DNA from: CAYPAV01 sp964408805
GTDB lineage: Bacteria > Pseudomonadota > Alphaproteobacteria > UBA8366
Length of the DNA stretch: 64,000 nucleotides
Direction: 5' to 3'
NCBI GenBank assembly: GCA_964408805.1
Contig: CAYPAV010000001.1
Span: 610,309 to 674,308 of the forward strand
Below the pieces are notes generated by a model, which made no database searches, was not told the DNA's origin, and worked only from the letters and a program-made list of their open reading frames with translations. The position numbers were made by a program, and so were the translations under genes. Positions 36,789-44,474 of the stretch are shown piece after piece (position 1 is the stretch's first letter; each line of letters begins with the position of its first letter).

Positions 36789-37412
36789 TCAGCCTTCCGT
36801 GCCGCGGCCGAGCCAGGGCTGCGAGCCCTCACGCTTCGCCTCGAAGGTATCGATGCTCTCCTCGCTCTTCAGCGTGATGCCGATATCGTCGAGGCCGTTC
36901 AACAAGCATTCGCGGCGAAAGGGATCGAGGTCGAATTTGACCACCGCGCCGTTGGGCCGGCGAATCTCCAGCTTCTCCAGATCGATGGTCAGTTCGGGGT
37001 TTTCCTTGTCCTTGGCGTCCGCCATCAGGGCCTCGACATCTTCCTTCGGCAGCTTGATCGGCAGGACGCCGTTCTTGAAGCTGTTATTGTAAAAGATGTC
37101 CGCGAAGCTGGGCGCGATGACGCAGCGGATGCCGAAATCGAGTAGCGCCCAAGGGGCATGTTCGCGCGAGGAGCCGCAACCGAAATTCTCGCCGGCGACG
37201 ATGAGCTGGCTCTTCCGGTAGGGTTCCTGGTTGAGGACGAAGTCGGGACGCTCGGAGCCGTCCTCGTTAAAGCGGACCTCGTCGAACAGGACCTTGCCGA
37301 GACCTTCCCGTTTGATCGTGCGGAGATGGATTTTCGGAATGATCTTATCGGTGTCGATGTTGATCATGTCCATCGGCGCGGCGATACCGGTCAGCGTGGT
37401 GAATTTTTGCAT
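36789..37412 (-). CDS. leuD: 3-isopropylmalate dehydratase small subunit
   Basis: 207 residues, normal for LeuD. The N-terminus FTTLTGIAAPMDMINIDTDK is conserved, and GENFGCGSSREHAPWAL is the swivelling-domain active-site block. It forms isopropylmalate isomerase with LeuC. A 70-codon gene is inserted between it and leuC, ending 18 bases before the leuD start. Confidence 0.97.
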   Translation of the reverse strand: MQKFTTLTGIAAPMDMINIDTDKIIPKIHLRTIKREGLGKVLFDEVRFNEDGSERPDFVLNQEPYRKSQLIVAGENFGCGSSREHAPWALLDFGIRCVIAPSFADIFYNNSFKNGVLPIKLPKEDVEALMADAKDKENPELTIDLEKLEIRRPNGAVVKFDLDPFRRECLLNGLDDIGITLKSEESIDTFEAKREGSQPWLGRGTEG

Positions 37413-37430
37413 GGGGTTGGTCCTTTTCTC

Positions 37431-37643
37431 TCAACGCTTGCGGTTGCGGAGCGCCCAAATGACGGCGGGATCGGGCTTGGGTTCGCCGGGCCGGTCGGCG
37501 TTTCGGGATGAGGGGCGCGCCCGCGCATTGCCGGAAAGGTCGGTTTCGACGAACCAGCCGCCCTGGCGGAGGTCGCGGCCGAACAGTTGATCGACACCGG
37601 TCAATTCGGATTTGCCGCGCGAGGCTTCGGGCGTTTTGCTCAT
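37431..37643 (-). CDS. Small hypothetical protein between leuC and leuD
   Basis: 70 residues. The ATG at 37643 shares bases with the leuC stop (an ATGA overlap), and the stop lies 18 bases before leuD, so the three genes look translationally linked. The sequence is hydrophilic and begins MSKTPEASRGKSELTGVDQL. FGRDLRQGGWFVETDLSGNA has the look of a conserved core, and the end WALRNRKR is basic. There are no cysteines, no signal peptide and no membrane segment. I know of no function. The position suggests a link to isopropylmalate isomerase or simply a passenger gene. Confidence 0.68.
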   Translation of the reverse strand: MSKTPEASRGKSELTGVDQLFGRDLRQGGWFVETDLSGNARARPSSRNADRPGEPKPDPAVIWALRNRKR

Positions 37644-39043
37644 TTCATCAACTCGCGAACGTCGGTCAGGCGGCCCGTGATTGCCGCCGCCGCCGCCATC
37701 GCGGGGCTGACCAGATGAGTGCGGCCGCCGCGCCCCTGGCGACCCTCGAAGTTGCGATTCGACGTCGAGGCGCAACGCTCGCCCGGCTCCAGCCGATCGG
37801 TGTTCATGGCCAGGCACATCGAACAGCCGGGTTCGCGCCAGTCGAATCCGGCTTCGGTGATGATCTTGTCCAGGCCTTCGTCCTCGGCTTGCTGTTTCAC
37901 CAGGCCCGAGCCCGGCACGATCAGGGTGCGGATACCTTCCTTCACTTGGCGGCCCTTGGCGACTTCGGCGACGGCGCGGATGTCCTCGATGCGGCCGTTG
38001 GTGCAGGCGCCGACGAAAATGGTGTCGATCTCGACATCGGTCAAATTGGTGCCGGGAACGAGGCCCATATAGTCGAGTGCGCACTTCATCGCCTCCGCCT
38101 TGCCGGGGTTCGGCGCGTCTTTCGGGTCCGGCACGACGCCGGTGATCGCGGTGACGTCTTCCGGGTTGGTGCCCCAAGTGACTTGCGGCGGGATATCGCT
38201 AATGTCGAGCGCGACTTCCTTGTCGTACTTTGCGCCTTCGTCCGAGGGCAATGTCTTCCAGTAGGCAACCGCCGCGTCAAAATCGTCACCCTTCGGCGAC
38301 ATCGGCAGGTCCTTCAAATAGTCGAAGGTGACTTCGTCGGGGGCGATCAGCCCGGCGCGGGCCCCGCCCTCGATGGTCATGTTCGAAACCGTCATCCGGC
38401 CTTCCATGGAAAGCGCCTTGATCGCCGGGCCGGCGAATTCGATGACATGGCCGGTGCCGCCCGCGGTGCCGATGGTTCCGATGACCGCCAGCACGACATC
38501 CTTGCCGGAAAGTCCGAAGGGCAGGTCGCCCTCGACCGTGACCCGCATGTTCTTGGCCGGCTTCTGCAGCAGGGTCTGGGTCGCGAATACATGCTCGACC
38601 TCGGAAGTGCCGATGCCGAAGGCAAGCGCCCCGAAGGCGCCGTGGGTCGCGGTGTGGCTGTCGCCACAGACGATGGTGTTGCCCGGCAGGGTGAAGCCCT
38701 GTTCGGGTCCGATGACGTGGACGATGCCGTTTCGGGGATCATCGACCTCGAAGAGCTCGACGCCGAAGGCGGCGCAGTTCTCGCGCAGCGTGTCGATCTG
38801 CAACTGCGAATCCTCAGGGATGCCCTCGCTAAGATCGGTCGCGATGTTATGGTCGATCACCGCCAGCGTCAGTTCGGGCCGGCGCACCTGGCGGCCGGAC
38901 ATCCGGAGACCCTCGAATGCCTGGGGCGTCGTCACCTCATGGATGAGATGGCGGTCGATATAGAGTATGCAGGTTCCGTCCTCTTGCACGTCGACGACAT
39001 GCGCGTCCCAGATCTTGTCGAAGAGGGTGCGGGGCTCCGCCAT
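37640..39043 (-). CDS. leuC: 3-isopropylmalate dehydratase large subunit
   Basis: 467 residues. The aconitase-type 4Fe-4S ligands are visible: a Cys in FVGACTNGRIED and the C-x-x-C pair in GCSMCLAMN. Also diagnostic are GDSHTATHGAFGALAFGIGTSEVEHV and the N-terminus ARTLF-like PRTLFDKIWDAHVV. It isomerises 2- to 3-isopropylmalate with LeuD. The gap of 54 bases to rplS contains a TTGACC that could be a -35 element, but the -10 is unconvincing. Confidence 0.97.
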   Translation of the reverse strand: MAEPRTLFDKIWDAHVVDVQEDGTCILYIDRHLIHEVTTPQAFEGLRMSGRQVRRPELTLAVIDHNIATDLSEGIPEDSQLQIDTLRENCAAFGVELFEVDDPRNGIVHVIGPEQGFTLPGNTIVCGDSHTATHGAFGALAFGIGTSEVEHVFATQTLLQKPAKNMRVTVEGDLPFGLSGKDVVLAVIGTIGTAGGTGHVIEFAGPAIKALSMEGRMTVSNMTIEGGARAGLIAPDEVTFDYLKDLPMSPKGDDFDAAVAYWKTLPSDEGAKYDKEVALDISDIPPQVTWGTNPEDVTAITGVVPDPKDAPNPGKAEAMKCALDYMGLVPGTNLTDVEIDTIFVGACTNGRIEDIRAVAEVAKGRQVKEGIRTLIVPGSGLVKQQAEDEGLDKIITEAGFDWREPGCSMCLAMNTDRLEPGERCASTSNRNFEGRQGRGGRTHLVSPAMAAAAAITGRLTDVRELMK

Positions 39044-39097
39044 GATGTCTCCTTCCCGAATGCTGTTATTCTAATCTTTTTCCGATTCGCCGTCCGG

Positions 39098-39526
39098 TCA
39101 ATCCTTCGTGGATTCGGGCGTGGATTCGGGCGTGGATTCGGGTGTTGCCTCGAGGCCGTCGCGGCGTTGGGTCGCTGCCTCGGCGATCCGGGCGCTCTTG
39201 CCGCGGCGGCCCCGGAGATAATAGAGCTTCGCCCGCCGGACATCGCCCCGGCGGATGACCTCGATCGATCCGATCCTGGGGCTGTAGAGCGGAAAGACAC
39301 GCTCCACCCCCTCGCCATAGCTGATCTTGCGCACGGTGAAGGAGCTGTTGATCCCGGCGTTCCGGCGGCCGATGCAGACGCCCTCGAAGGCCTGGACCCG
39401 TTCGCGCGTACCTTCCAGCACCTTGACATTGACCCGGAGCGTGTCGCCCGGATTAAACTCCGGGACCGGCCGCTCGGCCGTCAGCCGCTCGACCTGCTCG
39501 GCTTCCAGCTGTTCGATGATGTTCAT
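39098..39526 (-). CDS. rplS: 50S ribosomal protein L19
   Basis: 142 residues from the ATG at 39526. FNPGDTLRVNVKV, RVQAFEGVCIGRR, FTVRKISYGEGVERVFPLYS and RAKLYYLRGRRGKSARI are the standard L19 core (about 118 residues). The rest is an unusual acidic tail containing Thr-Pro-Glu-Ser repeats. The start overlaps the trmD stop (ATGA). L19 sits at the 30S-50S interface. Confidence 0.96.
   Translation of the reverse strand: MNIIEQLEAEQVERLTAERPVPEFNPGDTLRVNVKVLEGTRERVQAFEGVCIGRRNAGINSSFTVRKISYGEGVERVFPLYSPRIGSIEVIRRGDVRRAKLYYLRGRRGKSARIAEAATQRRDGLEATPESTPESTPESTKD
39107..39142 (-). repeat. Three exact 12-base tandem repeats at the rplS 3' end
   Basis: Units 39107-39118, 39119-39130 and 39131-39142 are identical and encode three consecutive Thr-Pro-Glu-Ser tetrapeptides at the C-terminus of L19. 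Exact identity at the DNA level points to recent expansion by slippage. Confidence 0.9.
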
Positions 39527-40239
39527 TGTGAAACCCTCGTCTCGTTGAGGCCGGCGACGTAGCGGGCCCAAAGATCGACGCGCCGTTCGCGCGTGATTCG
39601 TCGGGCCTGGTCCATCCGCCAGCGTTGAATACGTTCGTGGTGCCCGCTGAGCAAGACATCGGGCACCGTTCGGCCCCGCCACTCGGCGGGACGGGTGTAA
39701 TGGGGATATTCCAGCAGCCCCGATTCGAAACTTTCCTCGGCGTGCGAATCCTGAGCGCCCATGACGCCCGGCAGCAGCCTGACGCAGGCATCGATCAAGG
39801 CGATCGCCGCCGGCTCGCCGCCCGAGAGGACGAAATCACCGAGGCTGACTTCGTCAAGCCCATTGCTTTGGATCACCCGTTCGTCGAGCCCTTCATAGCG
39901 CCCGCAAAGCAGGACGACGCCGTCGCCCACGGCGATATCGTGCACCATCGCCTGATTGAGAACTCTGCCGCGGGGCGAAAGATAAAGCCTCGGCCGGCCG
40001 TCGTCCGGCAGATCCGCAAGGGCGGCGTCGACCACGTCGGCGCGCATGATCATGCCGGGGCCGCCGCCGAAGGGGGAATCGTCCACCGAGCGGTGAGGGT
40101 CGGTCGCATGGCCGCGAATGTCGCGCGTCTCCAGCGACCAAATTCCCTTGGCCCGCGCGGCCCCGGCGAGCGAGGCGTCGAGGGGACCCGGAAACATCTC
40201 CGGGAACAGTGTCAGGATGGTCGTTGCCCAGGTACTCAC
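39523..40239 (-). CDS. trmD: tRNA (guanine-N1)-methyltransferase
   Basis: 238 residues from a GTG start that overlaps the rimM stop (GTGA). The trefoil-knot SAM site appears as LLCGRYEGLDERV and LSGGEPAAIALIDACVRLLPGV. HPHY-like and DDSPFGGGPGMIM blocks are also conserved (here DPHRSVDDSPFGGGPGM). It makes m1G37 in tRNAs and prevents frameshifting. It is coupled to rplS at its 3' end. Confidence 0.97.
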   Translation of the reverse strand: MSTWATTILTLFPEMFPGPLDASLAGAARAKGIWSLETRDIRGHATDPHRSVDDSPFGGGPGMIMRADVVDAALADLPDDGRPRLYLSPRGRVLNQAMVHDIAVGDGVVLLCGRYEGLDERVIQSNGLDEVSLGDFVLSGGEPAAIALIDACVRLLPGVMGAQDSHAEESFESGLLEYPHYTRPAEWRGRTVPDVLLSGHHERIQRWRMDQARRITRERRVDLWARYVAGLNETRVSQ

Positions 40240-40814
40240 GACGCGTCCTCCGGCTCTTCCGGCGACTCCGATGCATGCCCCGGTTCGGGATCGCCGAAGC
40301 TCGTCGGCGGATCGACCACCACCCGGTCTTGCGCGAGATCGATCTCCGGCACCACCTGCCGTGTGAAGGGAAAGACGACGCTGCCGCCCTCTTCCAGCGT
40401 GATCTCGATCATGTCGCCGGCGCCGAAATCGTGGAGCGCCTTGACGGTGCCATAGATGGCGCCGTTGGTCCGGACCGCTTGCAGGCCGATCAGGTCGGCG
40501 TAATAGAACTCGTCCTCGTCCTCGACATCGGGCAGCGCGTCGCGCGCGACATAGAGTTCGACGCCGCGCAGGCGCTCGGCCGCGTCGCGGTCGTCGATCC
40601 CGTCGATGCGCGCCAGCAGCATGCCGCGCGCATGGCCGTTCAACTTCAATCGCAGCGGCTTGCCGCCGGAATCCGTCAGCGGGCCGTAGGCGGCCAAATC
40701 GTCGGGATGGGCCGTGAAGCTTTTGACGCGCATCAGGCCCCGCACCCCATGGGGGGCGGTAATAACACCGATGCAGAGCCGCTGGCCGGCCATATCCACT
40801 GCCTCAAGTCGCAC
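40236..40814 (-). CDS. rimM: Ribosome maturation factor RimM
   Basis: 192 residues. The N-terminal RimM domain shows CIGVITAPHGVRGLMRVKSFT, followed by a PRC-barrel domain (EFYYADLIGLQAVR, DFGAGDMIEITLEEG and the VVFPFT end region). A second in-frame ATG at 40793 could be the true start, since residues 1-7 are not conserved. The C-terminus is Asp/Glu/Pro-rich. It assists 30S head assembly near S19. It lies between rpsP and trmD as usual. Confidence 0.95.
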   Translation of the reverse strand: MRLEAVDMAGQRLCIGVITAPHGVRGLMRVKSFTAHPDDLAAYGPLTDSGGKPLRLKLNGHARGMLLARIDGIDDRDAAERLRGVELYVARDALPDVEDEDEFYYADLIGLQAVRTNGAIYGTVKALHDFGAGDMIEITLEEGGSVVFPFTRQVVPEIDLAQDRVVVDPPTSFGDPEPGHASESPEEPEDAS

Positions 40815-40826
40815 GACGATGGGGTC

Positions 40827-41408
40827 CTAATCCTTGCTCTCTTCCTTGCTTGCGGGTTCCTCGGTCGCCGGCGCGGCCTCGGCTTCCGCTTCTTCTGCCG
40901 CTGCTTCCTCTTCCGCGGGAGCCTCGGCTTCCTCGGTTGCGGCCTCTTCCGCGGCCGGCGCGGCCTCGGCTTCCGCTTCTTCCGCCGCCGTTTCCTCTTC
41001 CGCCGGCGCCTCGGCTTCCGCTTCTTCCGCCGGCGCTTCCGGCTCGGCGGCGGCCGCGTCCTCGACGGCCTTGGCCTTCTCCTCGGCTTCCTGTGCCCGG
41101 GCGACGGCCTTTGCCTTCGGCTGATTCTTCTTGGTCTGCTCGGGGATCGCCGGCACCGGCAGGATTTCCGCCCGGCCCAGGAATCGCGCGACGCGGTCCG
41201 ATGGCCGCGCACCGACGGAGAGCCAATGCTGAATCCGGTCCGTCACCAGCCGGACTCGGTCCGGGTCTTCCTTCGGCAGCATCGGATCATAGGTGCCGAC
41301 GCGCTCGATGTAGCGTCCGTCTCGCGGCATCCGCGAATCGGCGACCACGATGCGGTAATAAGGGCGTTTCTTCGCACCACCCCGTGCCAGTCTGATCTTC
41401 AATGACAT
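40827..41408 (-). CDS. rpsP: 30S ribosomal protein S16 with long acidic tail
   Basis: 193 residues. The first 85 are normal S16 (SLKIRLARGGAKKRPYYRIV, RYIERVGTYDPMLP, and HWLSVGARPSDRVARFL). A basic hinge (KKNQPKAKAVARAQ) leads to a tail from about residue 108 made almost only of Ala, Glu and Pro. Alphaproteobacterial S16 is often extended, but this tail doubles the protein and includes an internal 29-residue duplication. The tail is probably disordered or helical and solvent-exposed. Confidence 0.95.
   Translation of the reverse strand: MSLKIRLARGGAKKRPYYRIVVADSRMPRDGRYIERVGTYDPMLPKEDPDRVRLVTDRIQHWLSVGARPSDRVARFLGRAEILPVPAIPEQTKKNQPKAKAVARAQEAEEKAKAVEDAAAAEPEAPAEEAEAEAPAEEETAAEEAEAEAAPAAEEAATEEAEAPAEEEAAAEEAEAEAAPATEEPASKEESKD
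40868..41041 (-). repeat. 87-base direct duplication in the rpsP tail
   Basis: The blocks starting at 40868 and 40955 share a long identical 5' part (about 28 bases) and remain similar to their ends, giving a period of 87 bases, that is 29 codons. Encoded units are of the Glu-Ala-Glu-Ala-Pro-Ala type. The repeat is in frame. Confidence 0.7.
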
Positions 41409-41454
41409 ATCGTCAATTCTCCAACCTTGTTGAAATCGCGAATTGGCCCGGCCG

Positions 41455-42825
41455 TCAGCCGCCGCCCATTCCAGGCGGCATTCCGGGCAGGCCCGGTAGT
41501 CCGTGGCGCGCCAAGCCCTTGTTTCCGAGCTTGCCCACCTTCTTCATCATCTTGTTCATCATCATGAACTGCTTCAGCAGCCGGTTGACGTCCTGGACCG
41601 ACGTTCCCGAGCCCTTGGCGATCCGCCGCTTCCGCGAGGCCTGGATGATCTTCGGCCGGTGGCGTTCGTCGGGAGTCATCGAATAGAGGATCGCCCTTTG
41701 ACGGCGGATCGCGGTTTCGTCCAGCTTGGCCTCGGCCATCTGCTTCTGCGCCTTGGCGACACCCGGCAGCATGCTCATCAGCCCACCGAGACCGCCCATA
41801 TTCTGCAACTGGTCCAATTGATCGGCGAGATCGTCGAGATCCATCCCGCCTTTCTTGAGCTTCTTCGCCAGTTGCTCCGCCTTTTCGGCCTCGACGGTCT
41901 CGGAGACCTTCTCGACCAGGCTCACGACGTCGCCCATGCCGAGGATGCGGCCGGCGATGCGGTCGGGATGAAAATCCTCCAGCGCGTCGAGTTTTTCGCC
42001 GACACCGATCAGCTTGATCGGGCAGCCGGTCACCGCGCGCATGGAGAGCGCCGCGCCGCCGCGCGCGTCGCCGTCGACGCGGGTCAAGGCGATACCGGTG
42101 AGACCCACCCGCTTGTTGAAACTGTCGGCCACGGTGACCGCGTCCTGGCCGGTCATCGCGTCGGCGACCAGCAGAATCTCGTGCGGCAGGACCTCGTCGC
42201 GGACCGTGGTGACCTCGTCCATTAGCATTTCGTCGATATGAAGGCGACCCGCGGTATCCAGTAGAACCACGTCGTACCCGCCGAGCCGACCCGCCTGGAG
42301 CGCCCGCTTGGCGATATCGACCGGCTGCTGACCGTCGACAACGGGTAGCGTCGGTACTTCGGCCTGTTGGCCCAGAACCTCGAGCTGTTGCTGGGCGGCC
42401 GGGCGGTAGACGTCGAGCGATGCCATCAGCACTTTCTTGCGCTCGCGGGTCTTCAACCGAAGGGCCAGCTTCGCCGTTGTCGTCGTCTTGCCCGAACCCT
42501 GCAGTCCGACCAGCATGATCGCAACCGGCGGTTCCGCCGCGAGGCTGATGCCGCCGGCATCCTCGCCAAGGATTTCCACCAGGTGATCGTGCACGATCTT
42601 GACGACCATCTGTCCAGGCGTTACCGAACGGATGACTTCCTCGCCCAGCGCTTTGGTCTTCACCTCGGCAATGAAGTCGCGGACGACCGGAAGCGCCACG
42701 TCAGCCTCGAGCAGGGCGACGCGAATTTCGCGCATCGCCGTCTCCACGTCGCCCTCCTTGAGGGCGCCGCGCCTTGTCAGGCCGTCGAATATGCCGCCGA
42801 GGCGCTCGCCAAGGGTATCGAACAT
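41455..42825 (-). CDS. ffh: Signal recognition particle protein Ffh
   Basis: 456 residues from the ATG at 42825 (MFDTLGERLGGIFDGLTRRG, the conserved start); an in-frame ATG at 42843 adds six residues. The G domain has GLQGSGKTTTTAKLAL, DTAGRLHIDE and LTRVDGDARGGAALSM. The C-terminal M domain (FMMMNKMMKKVG, methionine-rich) binds signal sequences and 4.5S RNA, with the RNA-binding SGTSVQDVNRLLKQF present. It pairs with FtsY, encoded about 3 kb away on the other strand. Confidence 0.97.
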   Translation of the reverse strand: MFDTLGERLGGIFDGLTRRGALKEGDVETAMREIRVALLEADVALPVVRDFIAEVKTKALGEEVIRSVTPGQMVVKIVHDHLVEILGEDAGGISLAAEPPVAIMLVGLQGSGKTTTTAKLALRLKTRERKKVLMASLDVYRPAAQQQLEVLGQQAEVPTLPVVDGQQPVDIAKRALQAGRLGGYDVVLLDTAGRLHIDEMLMDEVTTVRDEVLPHEILLVADAMTGQDAVTVADSFNKRVGLTGIALTRVDGDARGGAALSMRAVTGCPIKLIGVGEKLDALEDFHPDRIAGRILGMGDVVSLVEKVSETVEAEKAEQLAKKLKKGGMDLDDLADQLDQLQNMGGLGGLMSMLPGVAKAQKQMAEAKLDETAIRRQRAILYSMTPDERHRPKIIQASRKRRIAKGSGTSVQDVNRLLKQFMMMNKMMKKVGKLGNKGLARHGLPGLPGMPPGMGGG

Positions 42826-43134
42826 GTCTGCTCCATGGGTCATCGCGGAAACGCCGACCGCGCCAGTGCGCGAATCTCGCGGACTGGCGGAGCCCCTGAG
42901 GGCCGGAAGATCGATGCTTCCTCGAAAATCGACCGGCTTTTACGCCGAAGACGGCCGCAAGTCAAGCGAATCAGCGCGTTTGGGGCATCGGAGATCCGAT
43001 CCCGCGGCAACACCTAAAACGGGTAAAACAAGATGACGACCCTTGCTTTTCCACTTGGATAAAATAAAATGCAAACAATAATCGTATCGAATTCGTATTT
43101 TTCGATCTTTTAAGACGGTGAGGGAGAAATCATT
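42826..43134. other. Divergent intergenic region with an AT-rich island
   Basis: This 309-base stretch between ffh and the XRE gene has no convincing gene. From about 43030 to 43110 it becomes strongly AT-rich compared with its surroundings (runs such as ATAAAATAAAATG and TATTTTT). This is where promoters for the regulator would lie. It holds one inverted repeat, listed separately, and a purine-rich ribosome site at 43121-43126. Confidence 0.7.
43086..43106. promoter_or_regulatory. Inverted repeat ATCGAA-N9-TTCGAT, candidate operator
   Basis: Six-base arms at 43086-43091 and 43101-43106 lie about 29 bases before the XRE reading frame, inside the AT-rich island. Position and symmetry suit an autoregulatory operator for a dimeric HTH repressor. 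No experimental or comparative support. Confidence 0.35.
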
Positions 43135-43509
43135 ATTAAAAAGGCGAGCAATACTTATATCAACACGCATGTCGGGCAGAAAATCCGAATGCGACGCCGT
43201 GATATGAAGATGAGCCAGTCCACCTTGGGTGTCGCGGTCGGTGTCAGCTTCAAGCAGATACAGAAGTACGAAACCGGCGCCAACAGCATCAGTGCCGGCC
43301 GTCTGTACGATATCTGCGAAGTGCTCGATATCGAGATCGACTGGCTGTTCGAAGGTCTACCGCGGTCCTCCGAGACCGGGGTCGTGGCGGTGCCGAAGGT
43401 GGCGGACCGCGAAAGCGCCCGCTTGGTCAACACCTATTACGACATCCGGGACGAGGGTCTGCGGCGTCATTTCCTGGGCCTTCTCAGATCGATCGCCGAC
43501 AACTACTGA
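43135..43509 (+). CDS. XRE-family HTH transcriptional regulator, probable ATT start
   Basis: 124 residues if initiated at the ATT at 43135; the first ATG (43189) gives 106. The extension is favoured because residues THVGQKIRMRRRDMKMSQ continue the HTH fold and match the paralogue at 60687 (AHVGQRIRGRRTELGMSQ), and AGGGAG sits 8 bases before 43135. No ATG, GTG or TTG is in frame between the upstream stop at 43111 and 43189. ATT at 43132 or ATC at 43129 are alternatives. The HTH continues with VSFKQIQKYETGANSISAGRLYDI. The C-terminal LVNTYYDIRDEGLRRHFLGLL matches the paralogue's end. Regulatory targets are unknown. Confidence 0.78.
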   Translation: MKKASNTYINTHVGQKIRMRRRDMKMSQSTLGVAVGVSFKQIQKYETGANSISAGRLYDICEVLDIEIDWLFEGLPRSSETGVVAVPKVADRESARLVNTYYDIRDEGLRRHFLGLLRSIADNY

Positions 43510-43634
43510 TCCGAGGGTCGCGGCGGCGGCAGCGCTCAAACCGGTGGACAGTACGGGCCCGGTGACCATATAAGGCCATCCTGACAAAGGTCGGCGCCAT
43601 TCGGGAAGCCGACCATGGCGAGCGATGGCAAGCG

Positions 43635-44474
43635 ATGACGGCAATACCCTTTACCAAGATGCACGGCGCCGGAAACGATTTCGTCATTATCGACAGGCGA
43701 TCGTCGGAAGCGGCGATTCCGGCCGATCGGTTGCGTGCGATCGCCGATCGGCGGCGCGGGGTTGGCTGCGACCAGATCGTCCTGATCGAGGCGCCGCGGA
43801 ACGGGGCCGCCGATGTTCGTCTGGTTTTTCACAACGCCGACGGCGGCGAGGCAGGTGCTTGCGGCAATGGGACGCGCTGCGTGGCCGCCAAGCTGATGGC
43901 GGCGAATGGCACCGACACGCTTTCGATCGAGACGGCGACGGGCCTTCTCGGGGCCGTTCGCGCGCGCGACGGCGCCGTTACGGTCGATATGGGCCCGGCC
44001 GGGAACGAATGGCGCGATGTGCCCCTCTCCGAGGCCGCGGATACGCTTCGGCTCGATGTCGGCGGCGGAGCGTTCGGAAATCCGGTCGCGGTCGGCATGG
44101 GCAATCCGCATTGCGTCTTCTTCGTCGAGGACGCGGAGGCCGTCGATCTCGATCGCTGGGGACCGGAATTCGAGAACCACGCCCTTTTCCCCGAGCGGAC
44201 CAATGTCGAATTCGTAACCGTGCGGCCGGACGGCGGGCTTCGCATGCGGGTTTGGGAGCGCGGTGTCGGCGTAACGCTGGCCTGCGGCAGCGGCGTCTGT
44301 GCCGTCGTCGTCGCGGCCTCTCGTCGCGATCTGATAAGCGGCCGCGCCGCCGAGGTAGTCGCCGATGGCGGAATCCTCTCGGCCGAATGGCGCGCCGATG
44401 ACGGGCATGTGATTCTCGGCGGACCGGTCGCGACCAGCTTTACCGGCGAACTGACGATGGCGGAGCCGTCATGA
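43635..44474 (+). CDS. dapF: Diaminopimelate epimerase
   Basis: 279 residues. KMHGAGNDFVIID is the conserved N-terminus. The two catalytic cysteines are in GACGNGTRCVA and LACGSGVCAVVV, and MGNPHCVFFVED is also diagnostic. It interconverts LL- and meso-diaminopimelate for lysine and peptidoglycan synthesis. The stop overlaps the mtaB start (ATGA). dapF-mtaB-ftsY is a common alphaproteobacterial order. Confidence 0.97.
   Translation: MTAIPFTKMHGAGNDFVIIDRRSSEAAIPADRLRAIADRRRGVGCDQIVLIEAPRNGAADVRLVFHNADGGEAGACGNGTRCVAAKLMAANGTDTLSIETATGLLGAVRARDGAVTVDMGPAGNEWRDVPLSEAADTLRLDVGGGAFGNPVAVGMGNPHCVFFVEDAEAVDLDRWGPEFENHALFPERTNVEFVTVRPDGGLRMRVWERGVGVTLACGSGVCAVVVAASRRDLISGRAAEVVADGGILSAEWRADDGHVILGGPVATSFTGELTMAEPS

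Noticed and set aside
37508..39562. 684-codon open frame on the plus strand opposite leuC and rplS
   Set aside because: It is antisense to strongly conserved genes, with no ribosome site or recognisable domain; long antisense frames are common in high-GC DNA.
40850..41395. Plus-strand frame rich in Pro/Leu/Arg opposite rpsP
   Set aside because: It only mirrors the repetitive Ala/Glu tail of S16.
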